Shown here in pieces: positions 24,150-34,960 of a stretch of 64,000 nt of DNA. The DNA lies in assembly GCA_049999725.1 (NCBI GenBank), contig JBNGIS010033853.1, positions 204,192 to 268,191 of the forward strand, written 5' to 3'. Origin of the DNA: Haplomitrium mnioides. Lineage: Eukaryota; Marchantiophyta; Haplomitriopsida; Calobryales. How positions within the stretch are numbered: the first letter of the stretch is position 1; each line of letters starts with the position of its first letter. Below the pieces are notes generated by a model. The model had not been told where the DNA came from, ran no database searches, and saw only the letters and a list, made by a program, of their open reading frames with translations. Made by a program: the position numbers and the translations under genes.

Positions 24150-24715
24150 CGACGTATTGACCTTGTTCTGCAAGTAACCTCAGATCTCAATCCGAAGAAT
24201 CCAACAGACAAGGAAGTCCGAAGGATACCTCGTACTCCTCCGAAGTGCCACGTGTCCGATGTAGCGCCGTCCGATGCCATTTTCCACAAAGAAGGTGGAC
24301 CGCCGCTCTAACCTCCATCCATGGTTGACCTATCTTTGATCTGAAGGATCCAATAGGCTCCTCTGAAGTGTCATGTATCCAAGGCAGCGCCGTTTGACAC
24401 CGTTTTCAATAGGGAAAGTGGACCGCTACGCTTACCTCCGTCTGTGATTAACTTCCCTCCAACTCGAAGAATCCAATGGGCTCCTCCAAAGTTCCACGTA
24501 TATGAGGCAGCGCCGCTTGAAGACGGTTTCAACAGGGAAGGTGGACCACCGTGCTGACCTCCGTCCGTGGTAGACTTCCTTCTGACCCGAAGGATCGAAC
24601 GGGCTCCTCTGAAGAGCCACGTATCCGAGGCAGCGCCGTCCAACATTGTTTTCAATAGGGAAGCTTGACCACCGCGCTGACCTGGTTCCGAAGAATCCAA
24701 CGGGCTCCTCTGAAG
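24150..24715 (-). repeat. 123-bp tandem array
   Basis: The word gaagtgccacgtatccgaggcag recurs at 24,245; 24,368; 24,491; 24,614; 24,715, a period of 123 except the last. The equivalent array in the 5' LTR is at 32,937; 33,058; 33,181; 33,304; 33,405. Confidence 0.9.
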
Positions 24716-24719
24716 TGCC

Positions 24720-25325
24720 ACGTGTTCGCTAAATCTCCTAGACACCTCCGAGGACGCCACGTTTCCGCAAAGGCCTGCGGACACCCTGCGACTACCACGT
24801 CTTCGCTGAATCTCATTGGACACTCTTGAGGATGCTATGTTTTCGCAAAGGCCTGCGAACACCCTACGCTCGCCACATCTCCGTTGAATCTCTCCTTGGA
24901 CACTCTTGAGGATGCCACGTTTCCGCAAAGGCCTGCGGACATCATGCGCCCGCCACGTCTCCGCTGAATCTCCTTAGACACTTCTGAGGATGCAACGTTT
25001 CCGCAAAGGCCCGCGGACACCCTGCACTCGCCACGTCTCCGCTGAATCTCCTTGGACATTCCTAAGGACGCCACGTTTCCGCAAAGGCTTGTGGACATCC
25101 TGCACCCGCCACGTCTTTGTTGAATGTCCTTAAACACTCCTTGGGATGCCACGTTTCCGCAAAGGCTTGTGGACATCCTATGCCCGCCATGTCTCCGTTG
25201 AATCTCCTGAAACACTCGTGAGGGCGCCACGTTTCCGGAAAGGCCCACAGACACCCTGCGTATGTCACGTCTCCGTTGAATCTCCTTGGACACTCATCAA
25301 GACACCACATTTCCGCATAAGCCTG
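24720..25325 (-). repeat. 78-bp tandem array, eight units
   Basis: The word gccacgtttccgcaaaggcctgcgg recurs at 24,756; 24,834; 24,914; 24,992; 25,070; 25,148; 25,226; 25,304. The period is 78 with one two-base insertion. Because 78 is 26 codons, the minus strand shows a long repetitive ORF that is not a gene. Confidence 0.92.
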
Positions 25326-25934
25326 CTGAACCGTGAACGAAGTGGTTGCGGACCCCAGTAGAACCTGCTAACGCCTAAGGGATTGAAGCGTCCCCCGAGC
25401 CTTGACATAGTTGTTGCTTATGAAGGCCCTGACCCCCTCCTTCCCCTTCTCGATTTCTCCTTCTGGTGCGCAACATCTGAAAGCTTGCGCTGGGCTCTTT
25501 TTCTTGTCTGCGGTCTCTCTCACACATTGGCTCTCTTCGATCTTCGCTCCACGTCTTGGATCCTCCTCCTCTCGTCCTTGCTTCTTCCTCACTTCCAAGG
25601 TTGCCCTCCCTTCCTCCTCTCAGCTACTTACCTTTGGTGAGCGCTCCGTTCCTTTGTGCTAACGCCTTGATTCTGCATCCCGATGATACTTACAGGCTCC
25701 ATTCTACTTCCGTCAAAATTTAGTAGTGCTCCCCCATTCGATGGCTAACACAGCTCTCTCTCCTTCCAAAACGATCCCGTTCCACTCCTCAGATCTAGGA
25801 AATCCGTTCGTACTCACTGATTGGAGTTGATCCACTATTTCTGAAGTACCTAAACACTTATGAGAGAAAAATTGTTCCAATGCCACCTCTGATCTCATGA
25901 ACTCTTCTTTAATGCCTCATGTCATTGGCTGACA

Positions 25935-25948
25935 TAACTCCCTCTTCA
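25935..25948 (-). other. Polypurine tract of A2
   Basis: On the minus strand GAAGAGGGAGTTA directly precedes the 3' LTR start. It corresponds to the tract at 5,727-5,740 in A1. Confidence 0.65.
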
Positions 25949-26059
25949 AGTGTGAAGCGACCTCGTGAACACCCTTCTCCGTTCATCAATTCCGTTGGTT
26001 GCCTTCTCCGCAGTGGTCATTGCCTGGCTAATCCAAGGTTGTTGCAGGGCAATTTCACT

Positions 26060-26130
26060 AACGCCCCCACACACTCACACACCCAACACACTTGACACAC
26101 TCACCACACTCACACACACACTCACACTTA
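26060..26130. repeat. CA-rich simple repeat
   Basis: Imperfect (CA)n/(CACT)n tract between the integrase remnant and the polypurine tract of A2. Confidence 0.85.
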
Positions 26131-26199
26131 CCAACCTGGAATCTCCGATTGGATCACCCTTGGTCCCCCTCCATCCTTCTCCTAATTTACGTACCTCTT

Positions 26200-26560
26200 G
26201 AGACGGTCGAAATGCACTCGAGCGGCGAACTTACGACCCTCCAACGTTTCCAATTTTGCTCACCCATTTCGATGCAAAGGGTCGATGAAATCAATTCCCC
26301 ACTTTTCAAAAGGTGCCAAGGGAATAATCGGGACCAAGGGATGATGTTGGGTAGTCGCTCGCCTCCCCGTCCTTTGGCCTGTGTCGCACCTCTTCACCTA
26401 GAAGTGCACATCTATGTGCAGAGTGGGCCACCAGTACCCTGCATCCTAAAAATTCTTGATGGTGGCATCCGTTGCAAAATGGCTCCCGACCTCCTCTCCG
26501 TGCAAGGCTCGCATTACCACCGTGGATTGATCCCGCTCTAGGCAACGTCTGATCATCCCA
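26200..26560 (-). pseudogene. Integrase of A2, core deleted
   Basis: On the minus strand the zinc-binding domain is seen (ALHGEEVGSHFATDATIKNF, then AGYWWPTLHIDVHF and KRCDTGQ) with two stops. The core start APFEKWGIDFIDPL follows. The next recognisable segment is the integrase end (EGRKFAARVHFDRLKRYV). The catalytic core between them, including the second Asp and the Glu, is missing. Confidence 0.8.
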
Positions 26561-26781
26561 TTGTACCCCCTCTTGTGCAACACTCCCTTGATTGCCAGAT
26601 ATGGCTTCATTTTCCGGAGGAACACAACAGCTTCCTCTCTGTTGCTGCCTTTCGAGATTTAAGCTGAAAGGAGGAATTTTGTTATGGAAGCATAGTCTAT
26701 GGCTCTCCTAGCTTTCACTTGGAATAGGTCCTCATCCGGAAGCGCATCGTTAACCTCTTCTTGATTGATCATCCTAGCAAT

Positions 26782-27372
26782 TCAGGAGAAGAAGTCAGCA
26801 TTACTGTGCTTCCTCCCTAGCTTGATCCTTACTTCAAAGTTGAACTTCTGCACGAGAAGCACCCACCTCACAATCTGTCCTATCACATCCGGTTTATTTA
26901 CCATGTACTTGAGTGCATTGTGATCAGTGTGAAAAATCACCTTGTAATGCAACAAGTAATGCTTAAATTTCTTCAAGGCATAAATAATTCCTAAGACTTC
27001 CCGATCCGTAGCAAAGTAATTCTTTTTCGCTGGGGCCACTAGCTTGCTAGCAAAATAAATCGGATGATCCATGCCCTTCTCATCTGTTTGGCTGAGTAAC
27101 CTCCCAATGTAGAAACCAGACACATCAATCATAACGTGAAATTCTCTCCCCCATGTGAGACGCACTAGAACAGAGACGCTTGCCAATCTCCTCTTCAACT
27201 CTATGAAGCTTGCCAACCTTTCAAGGGTGGCTTCAAATGTGCTATCCCCCTTGGTCATCTGGGTGAGGGGTAGAGCCACTAAGGCAAACTGGTTGATAAA
27301 TCTTCTGTAGTATCCCACGCACCCCAAGAAGCCCTGCATCTCCTTCAAGCTAGTGGGGAATGAGACATTCAT
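26782..27372 (-). pseudogene. RT connection and RNase H of A2
   Basis: The longest pol frame in the window (196 codons). The connection part is GFLGCVGYYRRFINQFALVA. RNase H acidic residues are visible in MIDVSGFYIG, in ATDREVLGIIYALKKFKHYL and in FHTDHNALKYMV. It ends at GRKHSNADFFS. It is open throughout, so this domain decayed least, but it is cut off from the rest of pol by stops. Confidence 0.85.
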
Positions 27373-27420
27373 CTAGATGGAAATCTTCTCTTGGTCTACT
27401 TTGATGCCCCGATTGGAAAT

Positions 27421-28104
27421 CTAGTGTCCGAGGAGTATCCCCTCCTTAACCCCGAAGAAACATGTGTCGGGGTGTAATCTTAGCCTCGTCTCTTTGCATC
27501 GTTGAAGGGTGAGCCTCACATCCCGCTCGTGATTATCTAGCTTCCCATACACCACGAAATCATCGATGAAGATCTCCAAGAATTTCCTTAGATAATCATA
27601 GAAGATGTTTATCATTATTCTTTGAAAAGTTCCTAGTGCATTACATAGTCCGAAAGGCATCAGTCGGAAGGCAAACACCCTCCATTCCATGGTGAATGTC
27701 ATTTTTAGCTAATACTCCTCCCAAATCCAAATTTGGTAGTACCCGGAATATCCGTCCAGGAAGCTATAAACCTCTTACCTTGCCACCAAATTCAGCACCC
27801 CGTTCGTGAAGGGCAACGGATAGTGGTCCTTCTTCGTAGCGTCATTGAGCTTCCGAAAATCCTGGCACACTCGGATTTTCTTTTCACCATCTTACCTGAC
27901 TTTCTTGGGCACGACCACCAGCGGGGTCACCCATTCACTGTTGAGCACCGGGCAGATGAAATCTGCCTCCATCAGTTTATTGATCTCATCCTTCACTAGC
28001 AAAGAGAAGTGGGGGTTCTTCCTGTATTGGCGCTGTCTCACAGGGATTGCTGTGGGCTCTAAGTCAATCATGTGTTCCCCCAATTCCCTTGGAACTCCCT
28101 TCAA
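27421..28104 (-). pseudogene. Reverse transcriptase of A2
   Basis: Starts with a linker and fingers (KDEINKLMEADFICPVLNSE, VTPLVVVPKK at about 27,900-28,100). A frameshifted middle follows, then an open 93-codon palm frame (27,421-27,702) with FRLMPFGLCNALGTFQRIM and the catalytic FIDDFVVYG (Asp-Asp at about 27,559-27,564). The catalytic pair is intact. Stops between 27,703 and 27,890 break the domain. Confidence 0.87.
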
Positions 28105-28398
28105 ATCTTTATGACTCTAGGCAAAGGCATCACTGAAGTTTATTAGGGGATGGGTGAAGGCTCGCTCCGATTCTTTGGGCAATTCAGAGCCTATGTGGAA
28201 TGTACATCCCTCTTGGACCACCAATTGCTTGTGTTGGGATTCCCGCACCGCCTCCATCTCGTTTCTCCAAAGCGCAACTTCTTCCTGCATCAGGGTCACC
28301 AGTTGCAACCCCCTTTCCACCCGGTGAGACTCTTTGGACTTCTCTGTGTCTGCCCCCTACGTCTGATGAGACAATTCAGACCCCTCCTTTCTTCTGAT
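28105..28398 (-). other. Protease-RT linker of A2
   Basis: Minus-strand frames of a hydrophilic linker, including VTLMQEEVALWRNEMEAV, with no domain motif. It is the region between retropepsin and RT in Ty3/gypsy polyproteins. Confidence 0.5.
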
Positions 28399-29020
28399 CT
28401 AAGTGTCCTCATCCTGTGCCTGGTCTTCCGTAGATTCCCTCAAATGATGCTCTATTTTTGTGTACTTGGCTATCTCAATTTGATTTACAAACACCACACC
28501 TTCTTCTGACAGATCCTCCTCTATGGCCTTGCTTACTATCTGAACCCAATAATGGTATTTTGATTCTTCCTCCTCTTTGGACCACTCACTGTCATACTCC
28601 TCTTCTGCTTGCGTATCCCCCCAATGAGGAACTAGTCCGTAGTGCACCACTGTCTTCTCGGTACCGAACACCAATGTTGAATTTCCCAAGTTATGTAGGA
28701 CTCGTGCCCCATACAACCAAAGACATCCAATTAGTACAAGATATGGAGACGCTCTAGCCGGCCACATAACACAGTAATTCTGCTTAAATTCTTTTCCCCC
28801 AATGAAGGTGGGCACTCGAAGGAGAGAGCCTAATAGTTTCACCCGGGACCCATCCACCATCGTCATGATTCAGGTTGTAGGTTGGAATTCCGTGAATCCT
28901 AGCTTGTGAGCAGTCTCCTTCATCATAAAGTCCACTCGTGCCCCTCCATCTACTGGCACCAACGATAGCGTGCACCCCGCGATTTGAATGTCGTTCTCTG
29001 GAGCCCTCTTGTCCTAACAT
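28399..29020 (-). pseudogene. Retropepsin-like protease of A2
   Basis: On the minus strand, LVPVDGGARVDFMMKETAHK (around 28,930) is the active-site strand, with Asp-Gly-Gly where Asp-Ser/Thr-Gly is usual. It is followed by VKLLGSLLRVPTFIGG and a short conserved end near 28,730 (SPYLVLIGCLWLYG). A Glu-rich linker then runs to 28,399. A stop lies after TEFQPTT. The DGG triad may be a lineage trait rather than decay. Confidence 0.65.
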
Positions 29021-29327
29021 ACTAGCTGCAGATCCTCTGGAGCTCCCACTCAAGGCAGCCTTCTCCTCCTCTTGGCTCCCATCAACAATTCTCGGAGCTA
29101 CCTTCTATATAGCGGGCTATCCTTGATCAATTGGCCCACCATGGCCTTGATTGACCAATCTCTCACATTTGTCTGGATGTTGTATGGAACGGGTTTTGCT
29201 CCACCTTCTAGGGCATTGATCTTCGCCCCTGCTTCCTTGAGCTCTCTCTACTACTTGCGGATTTCTTTCAAGGTCTCCATTGCTGCTTGCTCCTCCTCCA
29301 ATGCTTCCAAAGCCTCCAACTGCTTCC

Positions 29328-30969
29328 TCACGTGGTCATGTAGCTCGTGATAGAACCACTTTGGATTATTCCATTGATAATCTGAGTCACTCCGTGACAA
29401 GGTGCTTGCACTGTCCCCTTCTTGGCCCTCCGCTCACTTTTTCTCTGACTCTTCTTCTTGGCTTTTGCCTCGGCTCGGGTCACTACCCCGTAGCAATCTT
29501 CAGGAGTGGGTGTCTCCCATTCGTGCAATTCTGCTTCTTCCTCCTTTTCCAGAGCTATGAGATCAACAATCGAAAGGGGAGGAAGGTTTGCGCCTGGGTT
29601 AGAGAATGCATCAAGCCTTCAGTTGAGTGGACAATTGACCGCCACATGACCTTCCTTCTTGCATTGGAAGCATTATGCGGGCAGTTGGCCGTATCCACTC
29701 TTTCCTGGCTCCGAACAGTTGGAGAAAATGTGGCCTAGCTGACCACAATTCCAGCAGACCATGATTGTCGTACGGGGTGGTTGATTGGCAGCCCACTAAT
29801 TTCCTGGCCCTCCACTTCCCCTTATAGGCTTGCTTAGCATGGTGCAAGGTCCCTCGTTGATCAGGTAAACCGTCTGAGGGGCCTCTTCTATCACATACTC
29901 CACTTCCTCCCTCACATACTCCGGTGCCTCCTCTCCCACGTAGTGTACTACATTATTTTCTGCCGGCATTCTTGAGGGGAGTGGCCATGCTTCTTGAATC
30001 TCACGCACCACACTCCAACTCGCCTGGTGGGTAGTGGCTGGCCTTCCGATTTGATTCCTGCCAGAAGGATATTCATCGCCTCTATTTTGGCGCTCAACTC
30101 CTCAATTTGATCCCTCCCCATTCCTTTTTGCTTGTCTTGGGTTTAGACTCACTTCTTCTGGCTTTTCCTTTGCTGGCCCTATTGGGATGAGGTACTTCTC
30201 TCTCCTTTGCTTGTTTTCTCTTCTTTACATCTTTCCGCTTTTTCTTCTTCCGGGATGACCGGTCCTCCTCGGAGCTTGTGCTGTCCGAGTCCTCCTCGCT
30301 CTCAGAGGAGGATGCAGAACTCTCATCCGTCTCATCTCTGCTATTCGAAGTGTTCGAAGAGTCATCAGACTCATACTTGGCTCTTGCTTTTTTGCAGGAA
30401 CTTGTAATTGCAGCCTTTACATGGGAGCGGGCTACATTGACCACCTTTTCCAGAGTCTGCATATCCGTTTGCCTCACCTAGGTCCCCATACCCCTGGGCA
30501 AGTCTGCCAAGAACCACGCGGTGAGCATCCTATCCGTGGCTTGGGGGTTCAGCTTCCAAGCCACCTTCTTAAACCTCTGGAGGAATTTCCTTATGGACTC
30601 TTTCTTCTTCACCCTGAGCTGACCCATTTTGATCAGCGCCTCTGTTTCCTCCCTGATTCCTCTGAACTCCGCAATAAACGCGACCTTGAGAGCTCCCCAG
30701 TCTCTCTTGATGTTATCGGGCAGATCCTTGTACTAGGGTTGGGCCTCTCCCTTGAGGATTGCTCGCAGAATTCCGATTTTCACATGGCTTTCTCCGTTTG
30801 CTACCGCGGTGTTTTCCAGATCATCCAACCACGCATAGGGATCGTCTTTCTGATGCCCCTTGAAGGATTTGTATTTAAATCTACCCCTTAGCCCAGAAGG
30901 GGGTACCGAGTTGGCCATCCCAGCAATAGGCAAGACCAATTCTACCCACAAGTTGATTCCTTCCTCCAC
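29328..30969 (-). pseudogene. gag of A2
   Basis: The likely start is the Met at 30,918 (MANSVPPSGLRG), matching the A1 gag start; an in-frame Met also lies at 30,969. Capsid-type signals follow (FKGHQKDDPYAWLDDLENTA, then an MGQLRVKKKESIRKFLQRFK run near 30,590). Next is a Ser/Glu-rich then Lys/Arg-rich segment (30,200-30,380). Two CCHC knuckles are intact: CWNCGQLGHIFSNC (first Cys at 29,756) and CFQCKKEGHVAVNC (first Cys at 29,672). Stops interrupt at several points. Confidence 0.85.
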
Positions 30970-31098
30970 TCTTCCCCAAAAGACTCACTACAAGGTGCTA
31001 TGTTCCTCGAACTTCTTTTGCACAATTCGACTTTAGGTCCTTGGTGCACAAAGTGATAGCTAGGCCTCCGGTTGGTCTCGGGATTCTGCAAACCTTTT

Positions 31099-31116
31099 GC
31101 CCTTCTTCTAGCGCCA
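31099..31116 (-). other. Primer-binding site of A2
   Basis: On the minus strand TGGCGCTAGAAGAAGGGC starts eight bases after the 5' LTR end. It corresponds to 3,674-3,691 in A1. Confidence 0.7.
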
Positions 31117-31124
31117 AAAATTTA

Positions 31125-33904
31125 TGTCACTCCCCTCTTTCAGGCCTTAACCTTCACAAGTCACACATGGAAGGCAAAGGAGGACAAAAACAAGGGAAAT
31201 GGGTTCTTTTGTGTAATGGCCCCTATCCAGTTATCACTTTGAGGCTTTAAGGAACTTTTCTTCACCTTACAAGTCTTTCTTCATTGCAATAATCAATTCA
31301 GCAACCCAATTGCTCATTCACACTCAATGCTTGAATACCCACGCACATACACCCAAGTTTTTCTGTGGTAATCTTCAATATATTTCAGAGGTCCCAAATA
31401 TGGGCCCAACCACCTTGCATACAATTCAGGAGCAAAATGCAATAACCCTAGAGTCACAAGACTATGTCAATGGACTTGACTCCCTCTTCACAGGGCTGTC
31501 ACAGGGTCTGAACAACTAGTACATGTATGATCCTAGTTCTAATTGTCTTTTATACAATACAACAGAATTCAAATCTACTCATACACAATTACAAACATAC
31601 ACATTCATCGCACTTCACCAAAAGCATAGGCCTTACAAGACCACCAGGACTGACCTCCTCAGTAGACTCCTCCCTTCCTCCTCCACTTACCACCTCAATC
31701 TTCCTTTTCTCTCCCACGCACACACCCTTCTTCCAAATAGTTTTTTAACTTCCCTCGCGAGAAGCTTTTGATTTACTTCCTCATGCTTGGAAGAGGATTT
31801 CTTTAACTTCCACCTTTGGAAGAGAGTTCCCCTGACTGATGGTAGCTTACTCCACCTCTCAGCCTTAAACAGGTCTTCTCCAGAGTGCGCGGGCACTAAC
31901 GCAACTAGCCTCTTCCCAACTCCACTTGAAAGATTACACTAGAGCACACCCTGAGCACTTTTTGGTTTGATGCTCTTGCACAAAGGATGCAGAGATAACC
32001 CTAAGATCCCACTTGGCAGCCTCTCCCGAATTCTCAGCAGAAAGGATCTCCTTCGATTTCTCGTATCGATTCCCCTCTGCTAGAGGTCCACCTACAGGGA
32101 TGAGTTTACCTAGATCGCCGAAAATTCTAGAGCTCTCCGCCAATCGATTCTTGACGCCCCTTCAGTCCACCTCCAACCCTGCTAGCCCCCTACACGAGTA
32201 TGCTTGCCTCACGTAAATTCTCACTGGAATCCCTTCTCCCTTACCTCGTTGCATCTTCTTGTCCCGACATCGCTTGTGCGTCTCTAGCTTGCTTGCACAC
32301 AAACCCAATCAATGTCAAAGCCTGTCAATGTATACCCCTTGCGCTTTCGCCCATGCAAATCCTTCTTCTTTGAAAAGGACTTTATTCTCATTTGGCCCGA
32401 CCCCGGATGTGGCCACACCTGTCTCGTCTATTCGTAGAATGCTTCTAAGTACAACAGTCATTTTCGAGATCTACGGGGTCGAGTCCGAGAAATCTCGCGG
32501 ATCCAAGTCCGAAGGGTCTCACAGGATACCGTCTGAAGGAATCTCGCAGATCTGAGTCCAAAGTATCTTGCAGAAGAGGGTCCAAAGGAATCTCGCGGAT
32601 CCGAGTCCAAAGGATCTCGCAGAATAGGGTCCGAAGCAATCTTGCATATCCAAGTCCGAAGGATCTTGCGGAATAGGGTCCAAAGGAATCTCGCGGAATA
32701 GGATCTAAAGGAATCTCGCGGATCTGAGTCTGAAGATTTCCGGGGGATTGAGTCCGCAGAACCTAGCAGAGTCTAGAGCCCGTTGTTGACTTTTCCTCCA
32801 TTGTCGCCGTCCGACACCACCTTCAACCAAAAAGTTGGACCATCGCATTGACCTTGTTCAGTAGTTGACTACAAATCCCAATCCAAAGAATCCAACGGAC
32901 GAGGAAGTCCGAAGGATCCCTCAGACTCTTCCGAAGTGCCACGTGTCCAAGGTAGTGCCGTCCGCCGGGGTTCTTACAGGGAAGGTGGACTGCCGCGCTG
33001 ACCTCCATCCATGGTTGAACTCCCTCTGACCCGAAGGATCCAACAAGCTCCTCCGAAGTGCCACGTATCCGAGGCAGTGCCGTCCAACACCATTTTCAAT
33101 AGGGAAGGTGGACCGCAGTGCTGACCGTCGCCCGTGGTCAACTTCCCTCTGACTTGAAGGATCCAACGGGCTTCTTTGAAGTGCCACGTATCCGAGGCAG
33201 CGCTATCCGACGCTTCTTTCAATAGGGAAGGTAGACCGCCGCATTCACCTCCGTCCGTGGTTGACTTCCCTCTGACCCAAAGGATCAAACCGACTCCTCT
33301 CAAGTGCCACATATCTAAGGCAGGGCCATCCGACGTTGTTTTCAACAGGGAAGCTTGACCGCCGCGCTAACATGGTTTCAAAAAATCCAATAGACTCCTC
33401 CGAAGTGCCACGTTTCTGCAAATTTTTGCTTTTAGTGCGCGACATTTGAAAGCTTGTGCTGCGGTCTTTCCTTGTGTGCGGTCTTTCTCACACGTTGGCG
33501 CTCTACAATCTCCGCCCCGTGTCTTGGATCCTCCTCCTTTGGTCCCCGCTTCTTCCTCACTTCTGAGGTTGCACTCCCTTCCTCCTCTCGACTGCTTGCC
33601 TCTAGTGAGCGCTCTGTTCCTCCCTACTAGGGCCTTGATTCTTGCATCTTGATGATACTTAGATGCTCCCTTCTGCTTCCGCGAAACTTAGTAGTGCCTC
33701 CCCACTCGATGGCTAACACAGCTCTCTTCTCTCCTTTCGAAATGATCCTGTTCCACTTCTGGGATCCCGACAATCCGTTTGTACTTACTAATTGGAGTTG
33801 ATCCGCGACTTCTGAAGTACCTTAACACTTACGAGAGAGAAATTGTTCCAATGCCACCTCCAATCTCATGAATTCTTCCTTAGTGCCCCATGTCATTGGC
33901 TCAC
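31125..33904 (-). repeat. A2 5' LTR (2,780 bp)
   Basis: Sense start TGTGAGCCAATGACATGGGG at 33,904, end GGGAGTGACA at 31,125. The unique part (31,125-32,417) is within one base of the length of the same part in the 3' LTR. The 25-bp and 123-bp arrays are kept (32,480-33,420). The 78-bp array is collapsed: the sequence jumps from its first unit near 33,420 to the segment beyond the array. Confidence 0.88.
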
Positions 33905-34960
33905 AAGCATGAAACTAAAACCTAGACAAACATTTTGAGATTCATATCAAGTATTTGCTGGTTGAGAGGGTGGAAAGGTGAATTGTGCTTTGAGTCCTTG
34001 CCTTTTTCCTTCAAGGATGTTAGCTGCAATCTCTTGTTGGGCAAGGAAAAGGTCATTCCATTATTGAATATCAAAATATGTAAATAACTTTGAGTAGTTC
34101 TCATTTATGTTGTCCCTAATTGAGAAGACAACTTTCTTTGTGTCAGCTTCTCATTCTTCATTTTGAGATTGTTTGGTTCACATTATGCCTTGAAAGGACT
34201 CAACAATGATCTTAAAGTTTCTATGTCCACTTCAAGTAGGCACATGAGTTGAAAAATCCCATCTTGAAGTAGCCACAACTCATTTCTTAAAAGTTGTTTA
34301 CTCCAAATCATTGCCTTTAAATCACTAAACTTGAACTTAAATTGTTAATTGAAGGTAACATCATTCATCCTTTGAGCTAAAGAGGGACATTGTTGTAGAA
34401 ATGAATCAAAATCCCAAAATTCCATCAAAAACGTTCTGTGAAGTTTACGATTAAAAGATAATTATAGCATTTCATTGAGACTCGTAAGTTGTGACAGCCT
34501 TGACATGTTTCAATAATTTTGAGAGCCTACCAAATATTTGATTGATTTCATTATGAGTATGGTCAACTATGAGAAATCCCACCTTGATTTTTTTGAAAAC
34601 ATTCTTGGCAATAAGGAGACTAAGATATCTAAATATGATGGAATTCTTATTCTCTCGTGTCGTATTACCCAATTGAAGATACAAGGTTGGAAGCAACAAC
34701 CCTTCAAATTCACATAATATTCTATTAAGCACCGTAACTATCAAATTGGAGTTGCTTCATAAGTTTCTCTAGGTTTAAAAGACCTTTGAAGAAAGAGCAT
34801 GATTGAATATTAAGACACCAAAAACATGCACGCCCACAACAAAATCTTTGTCAATTTTTTCTGGTGTCAAAGACTAGTGTGGAATGATTTGTTTTATTCA
34901 ATCCATTTCGTCAAACACAATTCTCAATTACTTTTGACCATCGGCATAGTACTTTTTTCG
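33905..34960 (-). pseudogene. DUF7869-like transposon-associated relic
   Basis: A 90-codon minus-strand frame (34,472-34,744) contains LLLPTLYLQLGNTTRENKNS, then LIAKNVFKKIKVGFLIVDHT and HNEINQIFGRLSKLLKHV. This order (LYLQxDNxxRENKN, then VGFLxVGHTHExID, then F.R.S..L) is what I recall of plant DUF7869 proteins, usually found with transposons. The Asp of LQxDN is Gly here. Upstream (to about 34,900) VVGVHVFGVLIFNHA fits the same domain with stops. Downstream frames are broken up to A2. Function unknown. Confidence 0.6.

Larger units (their letters stand above)
22393..25934 (-). repeat. A2 3' LTR (3,542 bp)
   Basis: Sense start TGTCAGCCAATGACATGAGG at 25,934, end GGAGTGACA at 22,393. From the sense start it has a ~600-base unique leader, an eight-unit 78-bp array, a 123-bp array, a 25-bp array, then a 1.29-kb unique part. 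It is 762 bases longer than the 5' LTR, mostly because that copy lost the 78-bp array. Confidence 0.88.
22393..33904 (-). mobile_element. Element A2: full-length-layout A-family Ty3/gypsy retrotransposon
   Basis: Read on the minus strand: 5' LTR (33,904-31,125), primer site, gag, protease, RT, RNase H, truncated integrase, polypurine tract, 3' LTR (25,934-22,393). Both LTRs begin TGTSAGCC and end GTGACA on the sense strand. The outer five bases are AGCCT (22,388-22,392) and AGCAT (33,905-33,909), a TSD with one mutation. The total is 11,512 bp. Frames are broken and most of the integrase core is gone, so it cannot move on its own. It is the reference copy for the family here. Confidence 0.9.

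Noticed and set aside
24835-25293. 152-codon minus-strand ORF with a 26-residue periodic protein
   Set aside because: It is the 78-bp LTR array read in a frame that stays open because 78 is a multiple of three. The same unit occurs in reverse at 13,600-13,855.
28150-28757. Plus-strand ORFs of 119 and 99 codons
   Set aside because: Antisense of the protease and linker region of A2; no independent signal.
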